Source of the DNA: Porodaedalea pini
Taxonomy: Eukaryota; Basidiomycota; Agaricomycetes; Hymenochaetales; Hymenochaetaceae
DNA length: 64,000 bases
NCBI GenBank assembly: GCA_002794775.1
Contig: NBAY01000105.1
Coordinates: forward strand, 33,670 to 97,669
Direction of reading: 5' to 3'
The notes beneath the pieces are model-generated. The model was not told where the DNA came from. It was given only the letters and a program-made list of their open reading frames with translations, and did not search any database. A program made the position numbers and the translations under genes. Shown here piece by piece: positions 33,701 to 44,550 of the stretch (within the stretch, counting starts at the first letter, position 1; each line of letters begins with the position of its first letter).

Positions 33701-33985
33701 TGTTGGAAGTGTGATTCTGACACTTATTTTATGTTTTCCATGCTTTTCTTGATTTATTCCCACGCCTCTGTTCGCACATGTGCGCACATGTGCGAACATC
33801 ACGTGATTTTTGTCTTATGTAATATTAGCTTCAAAGCGGCTGAGACAATGTATGAGTGTCCCTATCTGTTGCACTCATCCATTGGACTCAGGTATGCACT
33901 TGTATATTAATATATATCTATCTGTTGCACTCATCCATTGGACTCAGGTGTGAAAGTGACCCCTTTTGGTTCACTGCTGCTAATA
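33701..33985 (+). repeat. Copia 1 3' LTR, 285 bp
   Basis: Begins TGTTGGAAGTG and ends CTGCTAATA, followed by target duplication ACTAC. It keeps both direct repeats missing from the 5' LTR. Its internal palindrome, starting GTTCGCACATGTGCGC, is perfect over 28 bp here. Confidence 0.95.
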
Positions 33986-33990
33986 ACTAC

Positions 33991-34384
33991 TTCCGCTGTA
34001 GTTTTCATGTAATCCCGTAGCTTATATCAATGTATCTTTCACTGGTTCAAGTTGATCAAGGTGTTTTATAATCTGTCAGAAAGGAGGGGTGAGGAAAGAG
34101 ATAGATATATAACGACATGAGAACAAAACAAAACAATAGTAGGAACAGATTTACACAGAAGGAAGAGGTGCGGCAAATGACTAACAAAAGAAATCCGTGA
34201 GCACTAACATCTGAATGAAAAGTAGGCGATGTAATAATGTAGGAATCAAATAGAATAACAGCAGCAAAGGCATGGAAAAAAAGAAAAGCATGGCGGACAG
34301 CCAGCAAGAGAAAACCACGAATACAAACAAAGGCTTAAGTGTCATATAACAAAGGACAAGAGGATCATACATGTGATAAAGCAG
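33991..34384. other. Intergenic after copia 1
   Basis: Sequence that originally followed the family X copy 1 stop codon, plus the 3' flank of family X copy 2. AT-rich; no further gene recognised. Confidence 0.55.
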
Positions 34385-35951
34385 TCAATCATTGCTGTAT
34401 GTCTGAGTGGAGACGCAGAGCTTGAGGAGCGCCTTTAGAGCATCACGTTCAATTGGATTGGCCCTCGCGATCATTTCCTTCAACCTTCGTTCGTTCACCT
34501 TGTGCGCGGTATCCCTATTCTGAGCATCCGACGCACCGGCAAGGAGTCCAAGAGATGTATCCTTCACGGGCCCGTATTCCGGATGGTCATCCACAAAGAA
34601 GGAATTGAGGATGTCGGCGATACGATGATATCTAATATTATGACGTCCAACGACGGCAGTGGCGTGTTTCGATTCCACCTTATTGGTTATGTTCTCTGCA
34701 TCGATACTGGCAGCAGCCGCGTCCTCCTCAATATCCTTTTTGGCATTTCGCAGAGCGAAAATAAGGTTAAGATCAGACTGATCAGACGAGCTCCCCTGCG
34801 ATTCTTCATGCTTTACGTGTGCAAGATAATCCATCACGATCTCACGAGCAACATCAAGCATTACACGTCTGCACAAAGCGTCTAGCTCGCTCTCATCCTA
34901 GTTAATAAGTCAATATAAAGCATCAAATTATATGCATAACACACATACACCCGCTAGACCACGCTGAATGCTTGATAGTTGCTGCTGTAGATCGGTTAAA
35001 GTTGTAGATAGATCGTTACATCTTTCTGTGAGTCGTTTATCGGTGGCGGTATTATCGGATACCAGTCTACACCGTTCTTTTTTGCTCTCGTCTAGCCAGG
35101 TAGAAAGCAGGGTATTCTGTCGACCCAATGCAATGATCTGTCGTTCAAGCTGATGAATCGTGGAATGCAAGCTGGAATGCAAGCCAGAATAGCATTTGAG
35201 TGTCTCTTCCTTCACCGTATGCTCCATCATCTCCAAGTTCATAACACCCTTCAGGTTACGTTTCTGCGGGTGCTTCTTAATTTTCCACATGGATAGCTTA
35301 TCCTGCCACTTTGCACCCAGGCCATCTTTTGCTTGCTCGACTCCCTCTGACGCTGCAAGCGGTATATGTTAAACTTACTCAAGAAGAGAGATCAACAGGG
35401 AGATGTACGGAAGACCGAAGTGGCGTCCGTGCCTTCCAGAGGGCAGAGAGACGAATGCATATTCTCGGTCACTATATCATCGCCTGTAACTAAGAAAAAA
35501 AAGAGTGGCAGAGTGCAACATACACTATCAAATGCCACACCATGAGGACGAGAAGTGGAACGTGGTCTGAGCAATGTATTTTTGGCCAACGCTACACAAT
35601 ACAAGTCAGCCAGATAATTTGTGACACCAATCGTGTATGCAAATGTGGACGTCTCAAATTGAATGCACTTGACGCACTCGAATCGTCAAAGAAAGGGTGA
35701 ATACTCACGAATAACAGACCTAGGTAGATCGGTGACATGCGGTGCAGTCTCGGCAGCCATCAGCTGAAGTGGAGGCTCTTTGGATGATGAGGTCGTATCA
35801 TCGTCATCACCTAGCAAAGTAACTACATATCAGATGTTGGATGGGTCAGAAAGACAAAGAGATACGTACGAGGACAACCAGAACGGAACGAACTGACATC
35901 GACAGCACTGAACTTGTTATGCAACGGTGGCAAAGTCCTGCCAGTGAACAT
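34385..35951 (-). CDS. Coiled-coil family X gene, copy 2
   Basis: Clean multi-exon model on the minus strand from MFTGRTLPPLHNKFSAVDVS (35951). Exons read PPLQLMAAETAPHVTDLPRS, LAKNTLLRPRSTSRPHGVAF, TGDDIVTENMHSSLCPLEGT, SEGVEQAKDGLGAKWQDKLS, then a coiled coil (IHQLERQIIALGRQNTLLS, then TTLTDLQQQLSSIQRGLAG). After an intron near 34900-34950 the C-terminal domain starts DESELDALCRRVMLDVAREI and ends ERRLKEMIARANPIERDALK. The stop is at 34385. Splice sites are GT-AG throughout and no nonsense codon is seen, so it is likely expressed. No known domain; possibly oligomeric by its coiled coil. The 5' half is near-identical in DNA to copy 1; the 3' half is only distantly similar. Confidence 0.65.
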
Positions 35952-36519
35952 CGTCGATTAAGCGAGTCGGTGGCTATGGAAACAAATCAGCAGATAAATA
36001 CAAAACCGAATGCATAGAGACACGTACCTAGGACGTTGTCCGCTGAAGATGTTGATAAAGCTGTAGGAAATAAATGGAGTTTGTTAGTAGTTCTGTTGCC
36101 TATAGTGATCACAAAGGTGACATAGTAATTTAGCTAACTGGGTACATACACGTACAAATGTGGCTCTGATGAGGATCACAGTCGAAGAATAATGATCGTG
36201 CGTGAATGGGAGAGAGGGTAAGAAGGAGGAACAGAACCATTGCGTGACGCCGTAGCGGTTAGGAGACCGGTGTTAGTAATAACAACTTACGAAGTGGTGA
36301 TTTTTTTGTATTAAAACAGTTCGAGACAAGTGATCACCAAACAAACTACTGCTTATTACATTCTGACTGTAGTGAACATAAACTAAACTGGATAAAGATA
36401 GAAATACAACAGCTTGGGATCTTAACAAGCGAACGTTCTCAGACGAGAGGGATCAGAGCCGAGGGACAGAAAGAAATGGAGAAGATGGTAATTTAGGAGG
36501 AGGACGAGGCAAGGAAAGG
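35952..36519. other. Upstream region of family X copy 2, possible extra exons
   Basis: Several GT-AG-like intron remnants (for example near 35970-36030 and 36060-36150, minus strand) suggest that the gene may have short 5' exons here. I cannot join them with confidence. The rest, down to the end of the next gene, shows no gene. Confidence 0.4.
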
Positions 36520-37398
36520 TCATGACTCGTTGGCCCGCAGAAGCTTTACAAGCTCCTGCATTGCCAAACGCTCCTCCACATTTGTTCTGGAAATCACATC
36601 GTCCACCATCAACATGTCAAGATTATGTGCGACGGACAGTCCATCGCCACGAATACTGGAATTCTGAGTGAGATGATACAGTGTCGTTTCAACTCCTGGT
36701 GCCATTGTGCCATCATCATCCTTGATGAATCGCCAAAGATTAGAAGCGACTGAGTGTTCCCAGCATCGGCGAGCATATACTTCTTCACTATGCACTCTGC
36801 CATCTCGTTCGATCAATTTCTTCTTACTTCGGAGAAACGAGAGAAGGTCCCTCGAGAGGTTACAGAGATACCACCGTTTGTAGTCTCCATGAGTGAAATA
36901 GTTCACCATCGCATCTCGAACGAAATCCACCATGGCCCGTTTCCGAGCCTTATCAAGGTTAGATTCAGACTATCATACATGAACTAAGACGTTAGCAAAT
37001 AGTTCAGATTCAGGAATTGACAGTAGGCTTACCCTTTTTAGCAGATTGGACACCCTATCCCCTCTTAGTTTCAGGTCGTTTTCATGTTGCCGCAATGCAA
37101 GAATTTTATCGGCAGAGGCCTTGTGCTTCCGCTCGTGCTCCATCACTTTTGAGCGCCTTTTGTCTTCCGCATCCTTTAATCAGGCTTCAAGCACCTTCTT
37201 CTCTTTGGTTTTCGCGCTTTTCTCCTCCTTGAGTTTTTCAATTCGACTCTCAAGTGCATTCAGCCGAATTTGAATTTCCTCCTTTACCCGATCCTCCAGG
37301 TCTTCTGCATGTATCGTTCTTTCGAAAATACGTCGCCTTGCGTTATCAAGGGTAGACAGAGGACAAACATTCACCGCCAATTGAGGTTGTTCTGACAT
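36520..37398 (-). CDS. Coiled-coil family X gene, copy 3, one in-frame TGA
   Basis: ATG at 37398 (MSEQPQLAVNVCPLSTLDNA) opens an exon with a strong coiled coil (RLNALESRIEKLKEEKSAKT). A TGA near 37177-37179 (KVLEA-stop-LKDAEDKRR) interrupts it and fits a CGA arginine codon. The frame then continues to LRQHENDLKLRGDRVSNLLK. After an intron near 36970-37030 comes SNLDKARKRAMVDFVRDAMV, aligned with the C-terminal domain start of copies 1 and 2, and the end VEERLAMQELVKLLRANES at 36520. It lacks the conserved N-terminal exons of the other two. Function unknown. Confidence 0.55.
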
Positions 37399-37774
37399 TC
37401 CTAAGGTTCATGAAGCCGCGTGCATGATTGATGAGTGTTTTGACAGATATAAATGTAATAGAAACATACGAGTGTTTGTCATGAAAATGTGGTCAAATAT
37501 CGCATGCGAACATGTATTGATGGACCTAAGTGATGAGACACCGTAGAAGATGTAAATGACTTACGACGATGAGAGGAGGCCTCTAATTATTCATGAGACG
37601 AAATTACACAGATTAGTTGAGTAGAATAGTTGACAATCTGCATTGAAATGGACGTACACTGAAGGTCGACACTTGTTGGGAACAATGAGCAGCCATCGTC
37701 CATTGACTTTCTCCCTCCACTCTTTACATCCATCTTTACATCCTCCTCCATCCCATCCCTCCCCTCTCCTTCAT

Positions 37775-37932
37775 CCTTCTCCTTCTCCTTCTCCTTCCCC
37801 TTCCCCTTCCCCTTCCCCTTCCCTTCCCCTTCCCCTTCCCTTCCCCTTCCCCTTCCCCTTCCCCTTCCCCTTCCCCTTCCCCTTCCCCTTCCCCTTCCCC
37901 TTCCCCTTCCCCTTCCCCTTCCCCTTCCCCTT
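37775..37932. repeat. Microsatellite, CCTTCC-type hexanucleotide
   Basis: Almost pure pyrimidine tract of CCCCTT units, preceded by CTTCTC units. The complementary strand is all purine. Open frames across it on both strands are compositional artefacts. Confidence 0.95.
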
Positions 37933-38175
37933 CTCATTCTTGCTCTCATTCTCGCTCTCGTTCTCGCTCTCGCTCTTGCTCTCGTTCTCGTTCTCATTCT
38001 CGCTCTCGTTCTCGCTCTCGTTCTCGCTTTCGCTCTTGCTCTCGTTCTCGTTCTCGTTCTCGCTCTCGTTCTCGCTCTCGTTCTCGCTCTCGTTCTCGCT
38101 CTCGTTCTCGCTCTCGTTCTCGCTCTCGTTCTCGCTCTCGTTCTCGCTCTCGTTCTCGCTCTCGTTCTCGCTCCC
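37933..38175. repeat. Microsatellite, CTCGTT/CTCGCT-type
   Basis: Hexanucleotide array alternating CTCGCT and CTCGTT units, directly following the CCTTCC array, about 240 bp. The two arrays may have arisen from one degenerate pyrimidine tract. Confidence 0.95.
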
Positions 38176-38917
38176 ATCTCCATCCTCACCGTCATCTCCA
38201 TTCTCGGTTTTGTTTGCCGTTTGTCGCTTTCCTCTTCCTTGACAAACAAAAATGGATCAAAGCAAGAAAATGCCCATAAGAAAGTATAGAATACCTCTTC
38301 TAGACATGCGGATGTTGACGAAGATGCCGCTCTCGAGATGTTGGGAAAGGAAGATTAACTTAAGAAGTAGAAGCTGTTTCGTAGAACAAGGTCGCACTCT
38401 GATCAAGAGCTCTGCCTTGCTCTATAACATGCACAGACATTCCTAGAGAACGACGACAGTAGTTCACTTCACGTCGATACCAGGGAAAACACCTATGGGT
38501 GGACGATGAATATGCATGCCGATATGCTGTAACCACGCCTGAACGGTACAAGGAAGGGCCATGAAGTACGTCCAAGCCCGGTGAAGATTCAATCAATTTA
38601 GTTGAAAGAATCAGCATAAAAATAGAAATAAAAATATAATAAGTCAGCCTTTATTCAAAGTCCGATCGGCTAAATCATACGGTGATATTATACCATACCG
38701 GTTAATCTATTAGTAAGCTGGTACCCAATCAGCTACGCAAATCTTATTGATATGAGTCAAGTAGGATCCTGTGCTCATACTTGTATCATATGACCGTGCT
38801 GATCCTATCATCTGTGATGGCAATGAATATGCGTATCGTATCTTGCATTTATTACAAGCATAAAAATGACACTGCAACAAAGGGAAATGAAAATGAAAGC
38901 CAATTAATATTGTAATA
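38176..38917. other. Intergenic, nothing recognised
   Basis: No coding signal or repeat supported between the microsatellite and the small MITE. Confidence 0.5.
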
Positions 38918-39091
38918 CAGTAGAAATCCTCATAATGCATATGGTTGATCGCTACCTCAAGCCAATGCAATAGGCTGGATATGCATTATAACATGCTAAT
39001 TTGGCTTGCAAACCTTATTTTGTTCCAGCCCAATCCTATGTATTATGCTGGATACGCATTATGACATTATGCATTATGAGAAATTCTACTG
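38918..39091. mobile_element. pogo-like MITE, 174 bp
   Basis: Terminal inverted repeats of about 27 bp with three mismatches, starting CAGTAGAA and including CTCATAATGCAT. They are bounded on both sides by TA, the target duplication typical of Tc1/mariner and pogo elements. The CAGT start matches the pogo/Tigger convention. No coding capacity; inner sequence carries further copies of the GCATTATG word. Confidence 0.7.
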
Positions 39092-40096
39092 TATAACACT
39101 GATCAGACGGGGCATACCAGCATTTAACTAAGACATGTACGTCTAGATCAGCTTCACAACTCGCCGGCACACTCCACCTAGTATCAGTTCACACTTATTG
39201 ATGAGTTTCACCCACTTGCGCTACTTCAAGCACTTATTTGTCTTGTTGCAAAGTGGCACATCCTAATGCCCTCGTAATTATAGCTATATCTTGCGCACTC
39301 TTCACCAGTGCATAGCTTCTTGAGTCGAGCTTCACTAACAATACATATGTCATGGAGAGTAAAACAAACATATTTATGTGAGAGTGCTTCAAACAATCAC
39401 AAGCTAATGTTGTAAAGTTTTTGTTTTTGTTTGGCCATTTTGCTGAAGCTGGATCAGCTTGCATTGATTCTAAATATCCAGTTTACAAACTGGTTTACCT
39501 GCCGGATGTCTCAGAAACGATGCAAATTGCAACCTTCATGATATAAAATAATGTTTTCATATATTCGACGCGGACTATAGTGTTCTATATCGTCATGCAT
39601 GGTTATTACAATCGCATTCATTGATGCCATAGTTGATGGAGACACATTATCCATAAAGATGAAGACAACCGTTCCCGATGTAGGTTTATGAGTTAATATG
39701 AACGTCTCGAATGTCGATCAAGCTCCAGACAAAAGAGTGCATTACAATCGTAAGTCACGACTTCGAAGAGATAATAAAGTCAACTGTCTTACAGATAATA
39801 CGACTCAGAGGTGTTTGTTCTTGTTAATCATCATTGTGTCTATGTTGTTCATCTCCTTGCGAATGCCTATTTAGACCTAAGTCAAAGAGGCCACAAAGAA
39901 AATAAGATGCCAAAGACATACAAATAAACACTGCATTTAATACGACGTTTGTCAGTCCTGAGATAGCCAGGAATACGGACATACTCATCAACAATGTAGT
40001 TGCCTTTGGACTTGATGCGTAACAAATCATATAATGACATTGATAATGATGCATTTACTAAACACAAATTATCTTCCCCCAACAATAAGAAGTGTA
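39092..40096. other. Intergenic, nothing recognised
   Basis: AT-rich. Short open stretches on the minus strand near 39880-40050 lie beyond the stop of the next gene and are not supported. Confidence 0.5.
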
Positions 40097-41701
40097 CTAC
40101 ATCACAACAGCGTCATCATCAATTATCATGGTCGGACTGTCGCTAAGAACACCAAGCCATAACAGATTAAAAGAAAGATGACGTCTATCTTCTTTTCCAA
40201 GGTAGCTGTTAACCGTGAAGCCAACGGATACGATTGAACCAGGAGAAGGACAACCCTTATAGAGTGCAAATTTATCAATTGGTGAAGTTGACAAACAATC
40301 CATGTCGTCGACTGTCCTGCAATCATACACGGGTACTGATATAAACACTTAGCAGATGTCAATCTAGGAGCGATCAAATTATTCACACCTATGTCTTTGA
40401 AGGCCAGAGAAAGTGACTCGTTCATCGACGTTGAAGTGCTTGTAAGAGAGCTAGACATGTTACTATAACGTTTCGGAAGAGGCCTGGTCGGAGACGTATA
40501 CTTTGGAATGGTCTGTTCTAGATTAATGTAAAGTTTGGTTAGGTATGTTTCCACGTATACAGTTGAAATTGCTTACGGCGTTGTTTTCCATTATATGAAG
40601 CTTCAACGCGCGTAGTAAATTCAAGTGTCGCTCCTTCTGCCTGAGCACGTATACCAATGTCCTCGCTTCCCCACTGTGGGTGAAATATCTCCAAGAAGAA
40701 AGACTCGAATCGCTCGAGATAACCAGCGATCATGCTGATACATACATCCTTTGTTCTTTTCCAACCTTCCGGCATCGATCGCTGGTGTGGCCACTCGCCA
40801 TCTTCAAGGTTCTGCCACATCAGAACACCAGGCACAATGCCTGTTACTATCTTCGGGGTTTTTTCATAACTAAGATGACGAAGTCAGTTTTGATTCGTTA
40901 CACAACCAAGATGTCTGCTTACTGATTTGCAACATAATATGAGCCGAATTTGTTGTCTTTTCCATACCCGGTTGATCTCTGAACAAGTCGATAGTGTCCA
41001 GGAGAACTTATGCCAAAATTTACAAATGGGAATTTATGGGGCGCCGTAAGTAACCACAGCAAGTCACTAAACATATCGTCAGTAACGAACATTGCATGTC
41101 AAATTAAATAACTCATACATTTTCATTAAGTTGGGGTTATTTCGATACACGTCATGAAGTAGAATACCGACTGGACTGGAATCTTGTGTTCTTCCGTACG
41201 CCATAAAAGGAATGAGTCTATAAGACATGGTCAGTATGTTACACCTCGTCTGAAATAGAAGACTCACTTGAGTGGCGGTAAAGATTCCCAAAACGTCATT
41301 GGGGTATCAGGATGAATGGCATATTCGGAAATACATTCATCACCATCGGAAGGTTCGTCGTAGCTAAAAACACGTGCTTAGCAAGTATTCGGTCAGGACA
41401 CCAGTTGTCAACTTACCTGTACAGATCTGTAAGAGTTTTAGATGGTGAAGCGCTAGAATAACAAAAAGGTATTAAATGCGACAACAATACATACATAGCA
41501 CTGGATACTTACTTATCGTCCTTCTTGCTGTTATCCTTCTCCACGAACTGATCGGATGGACTCTGTTTGAGAGCAATAGAGCTCATCGACATCATATCTC
41601 GTTTAGCACGCTCTTCAATGGCCAGACACTTTTTCTCACGCATATCATCTAGCGTATTTTTGGTTGACAGTTTGCGAGCGGGTTGGCTCTCCTTTACAGT
41701 A
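40097..41701 (-). CDS. Multi-exon hypothetical protein, 5' end cut by the 180-bp element
   Basis: An unusually coherent gene model. Minus-strand exons join in phase through GT-AG introns: ARKLSTKNTLDDMREKKCLA (41518-41701), SASPSKTLTDLYSYDEPSDG, TPMTFWESLPPLKLIPFMAY, DSSPVGILLHDVYRNNPNL, LLWLLTAPHKFPFVNFGISS, GHYRLVQRSTGYGKDNKFGS, PGVLMWQNLEDGEWPHQRSM, FESFFLEIFHPQWGSEDIGI, a Ser-rich stretch (NMSSSLTSTSTSMNESLSLA), and VYDCRTVDDMDCLSTSPIDK down to DDDAVVM at 40097. No nonsense codon occurs. About 440 residues are visible; the start lies beyond the 180-bp element and is lost. I do not recognise the family. The conserved splicing argues it was functional until the 5' truncation. Confidence 0.65.
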
Positions 41702-41881
41702 ACTTGAGGTAGTGGGCCATTAGGATGGCAAGCTACGATTACTGTTTACTGAATACTAAATAATTCACTAATGAAGATAATGTTTTAGTATAATTTGTAA
41801 GCTTTAGTCCTCTCATATAAAATGAAAGACACAGAAAACAGTAATTGTAGCTTGCCATCCCAATGGCCCACTACCTCAAGT
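41702..41881 (-). mobile_element. 180-bp TIR element (MITE), copy 3
   Basis: Third copy of the element at 6731-6910, same length and ends. It lies between the truncated 5' end of the hypothetical gene and about 50 bp of unidentified sequence preceding the RPB1 piece. No target duplication visible. Confidence 0.85.
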
Positions 41882-41933
41882 CAAGATATGTGTCTGTAAT
41901 CTTCTCAATGGGTTCGATGTTGTAGCAAAGGGT

Positions 41934-43695
41934 CCAGGTACACTGTGAGCGACGGAGTTTTGATATTCGCGGCGACGTTGATGGTTTCTTTAAGACGCGG
42001 CACACCAAGCGTGACGTTTTAACTCGAAACACTAGTGTAATGGAAGGTATTTAGTGTCATCTGCGTCGTCGGCTCACCGATCGACTGGGCAGCGAGTGTG
42101 CCGCACGTCTCGCCCGGATGAGCGGCCGACTGGTTGAACTTCGTCTCCACCTCGCCCAAGATCCAGTCAAACACTTCTCTGTTGAGATGTACTCCTCTAG
42201 GACTGGATGCGCAGCGAAAGTTGCCCGAAGGTGCATGCGGAATGCAACAGAAGCGTTCTCGGCAGCCTCCTGTATTTAAAGATCATCACAGCGCACAACG
42301 ATGAGGCGGTCTGCCAGCTGCTGCACCTGCTCAATGATGTAAACCGGCTCCAGATCGCTCGGTTTTCTGCGGTCGATATGGAAAATCTGCGTTGCGTTCT
42401 TCACGATGCGGTTCAGGTTGACAGGAAGATAGTGGGCAGTGGAATTGTCACGGTGCGGGAAAATAAATTCACGGAGCAATTTACGATCCTCATGAAGACG
42501 GTCATGTTCCTCGTCGAGTTTTTTTTTTTGCTGGAGCTCGAGGGATGAGTCATCGATACCGACTTGCAAAACACCAGGAAGGAACTCGCGATCGATGATA
42601 CCGAACGTTTTGACCATTTGCCATTCGTTTGCCGTTCAATAAAAGCACTGCCCATACCATCCTCGCCATACACGAATTAAGACAGGTCACCCAGAGAGTC
42701 TCGTACAGTCCCGTCATAGCAGACAGCCACGTCTTCGAGTGCCCTTACAAGTCGACGCTGAATGTAACCAGTCTCGGCCGTCTTGACAGCGGTATCGATC
42801 AAACCTTCGCGACCAGCCATAGTGTGGAAGAAAAACTCTTGCGAAGTTAATCCACGAAGATACGAGTTCTCAATGAAACCGCGCGCCTCTGGGCTGAAGT
42901 CATCCTTCGTAAAGTGAGGTAGTGTGCGATGTCTGAAGCCAAACGGGATTCGCTTCCCTTCAACGGACTGCTGACCAGCACAGACGGACATCTACGAGAT
43001 ATTAATGAACGAACCCTTCGAACCCGCGACAACCATCTGTTCGACATTGTTGTCCTCCTTCAGGTTCTTCTCTGTGTATTGACCGGAGTGGTCACACGCC
43101 AAGTTGAGCTCGCGTTCGACTCGACTCTCGAACGACTCGCGAATAGTCATACCCGGTGCAGCTTTCAGACGGTCGTCAGATGCATCTTCAATGGCCTGCA
43201 CGACATTCTGCTTCCGCATCTTGATCTGCTCCATGATGTACGCCATTGTCTTCTTATCCGCGACCGTATCACCAATGCCTATACTGAATCCATTGCATCT
43301 GCTGGAGACCAGTGAACAGCGTACGAGTCGCTTCGGGACCATTTTCGCGGAAGACAACGTGGATAAGACAGCCTTGCGACGCTCCAACCGTCTTTTTCTC
43401 CACGACACCAAAGATAATCTCGCCGTTTTCAATGAGCATGCCATCGTCGAAAACGGGGCTCGAAGATTTCGGATCAGGCGAGCGATATATGTTCATTCCG
43501 CAAGGAATCGTCATGCTAATCTTAAAAGTGACATACTGCATGTTCATTTCATCGCCATCGAAATCGGCGGTATACGGTGGAGTGACGGAAAGATTTAGAC
43601 GAAAGGCTAAAATACACTAATCAGCGACCATACAGTAAGTTAAAGGTGGATAAACACGTACTAGAGTAAGGCATAAGTCGCACGCGATGCCTCGC
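41934..43695 (-). pseudogene. rpb1: RNA polymerase II largest subunit fragment, copy 3
   Basis: Same RPB1 segment as the copies at 3.3 and 11.3 kb, fused upstream to the serine-rich linker in the same way. It keeps NMQYVTF, then a deletion starting in the intron leads to [38 protein letters not shown], the funnel region, and [19 protein letters not shown]. Further losses lie near 42585 (missing residues after FGIIDREF) and at the end, where the sequence stops at the TPSLTVYL motif near 41934. No CAP-Gly gene follows. Several frame breaks make it non-functional. Confidence 0.92.
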
Positions 43696-44550
43696 CGGAG
43701 AAGGCTTCTTCTCATCAACTGCAGGGGACTTCTTCTTCTTCCCTCCAGCTGTTGCCACAGATGTAGTTGATCGAATTGAATTCGCCGACGGTGATTTTCG
43801 AATGATGGACGTCTTGTTCGCTGTTGTTTTCGTAGATACTGTAGTAATGGGCGACACCTTCTGTGTGCGCGATGCCGCGTTTACCGTACTAAATGGCGCC
43901 GTACTTGTTTCAGAGACGCGACGCGGCCGTCCTTTCGGTAGCGCAGGCGCCGGCATTTTAGGAGATCTTGAGGTTCCGGTGCTGCGCATCGAGGTCGTTG
44001 ACGTGGTCGACTCGACCAAGTAACAGAGTCGCGCGGAGTCATATTCTCGCGAGGCGTCTTGAATGTAGACTCGCGTGTTGAAGCCCCGCTCCTGCTGCTG
44101 GACATTGACACATTCGAGAGCGAGGATGTCGGTCACGAGGGCGGATGAGGTGGACGAAGAGTACCTTGCTGGCCTGCAGTGGCGGCATTTCTGTGGATAG
44201 TCAATGCATGTGAACGAGTAGATGAAACAGAAGCGGCGACAGATTTTGGTCTTTGCACGGAGACGACGTTCGGTAGTTTTACACTCGTGACACTCGCGGT
44301 GTCACCTGTGTCTTTCCCAGTTGTGCGTGGAGAGCGAGAAGCTACACCGGGCCGTCGAGAAACCACAGAAGATGACGCGGTAGAGCGCGCAAGGGACGAG
44401 GTCGAGCCCTTTAGTCGCAGGCTTTCTTGTTCGTCACCCTCTCCATCCACGTCCATACCTGAATTATACGAGAGCGCACTCGGTGCCCTATGGACGCTTG
44501 GACTCGTGCTACGCGGGGTGGACGGCGCAAACTTAGAGTCTGGTCGCTTC
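43696..44550 (-). pseudogene. Serine-rich linker of chimeric locus, copy 3
   Basis: Carries GMDVDGEGDEQESLRLKGST, the Ser/Thr-rich body and [16 protein letters not shown] before RPB1. Instead of BTB sequence, its upstream side is joined directly to Prp8 at about 44550-44556, with a GCCGG-like microhomology at the junction. A small deletion near 44010 shifts the frame. Confidence 0.7.

Larger units (their letters stand above)
28040..33985 (+). mobile_element. Ty1/copia retrotransposon 1, full length
   Basis: Complete element: 5' LTR 28040-28269, primer-binding site directly after it, long leader, one gag-pol frame 29257-33672, purine-rich tract AGGTGAGAG before the 3' LTR at 33701-33985. It is flanked by a perfect 5-bp target duplication ACTAC (28035-28039 and 33986-33990). 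Almost identical to the element at 50678-56680. The frame is uninterrupted, but two usually conserved residues are changed. Confidence 0.97.

Noticed and set aside
37587..38249. Long open frames of Arg/Thr repeats (minus) and Ser/Phe/Leu repeats (plus)
   Set aside because: They are translations of the hexanucleotide microsatellites; both strands are open only because of composition.
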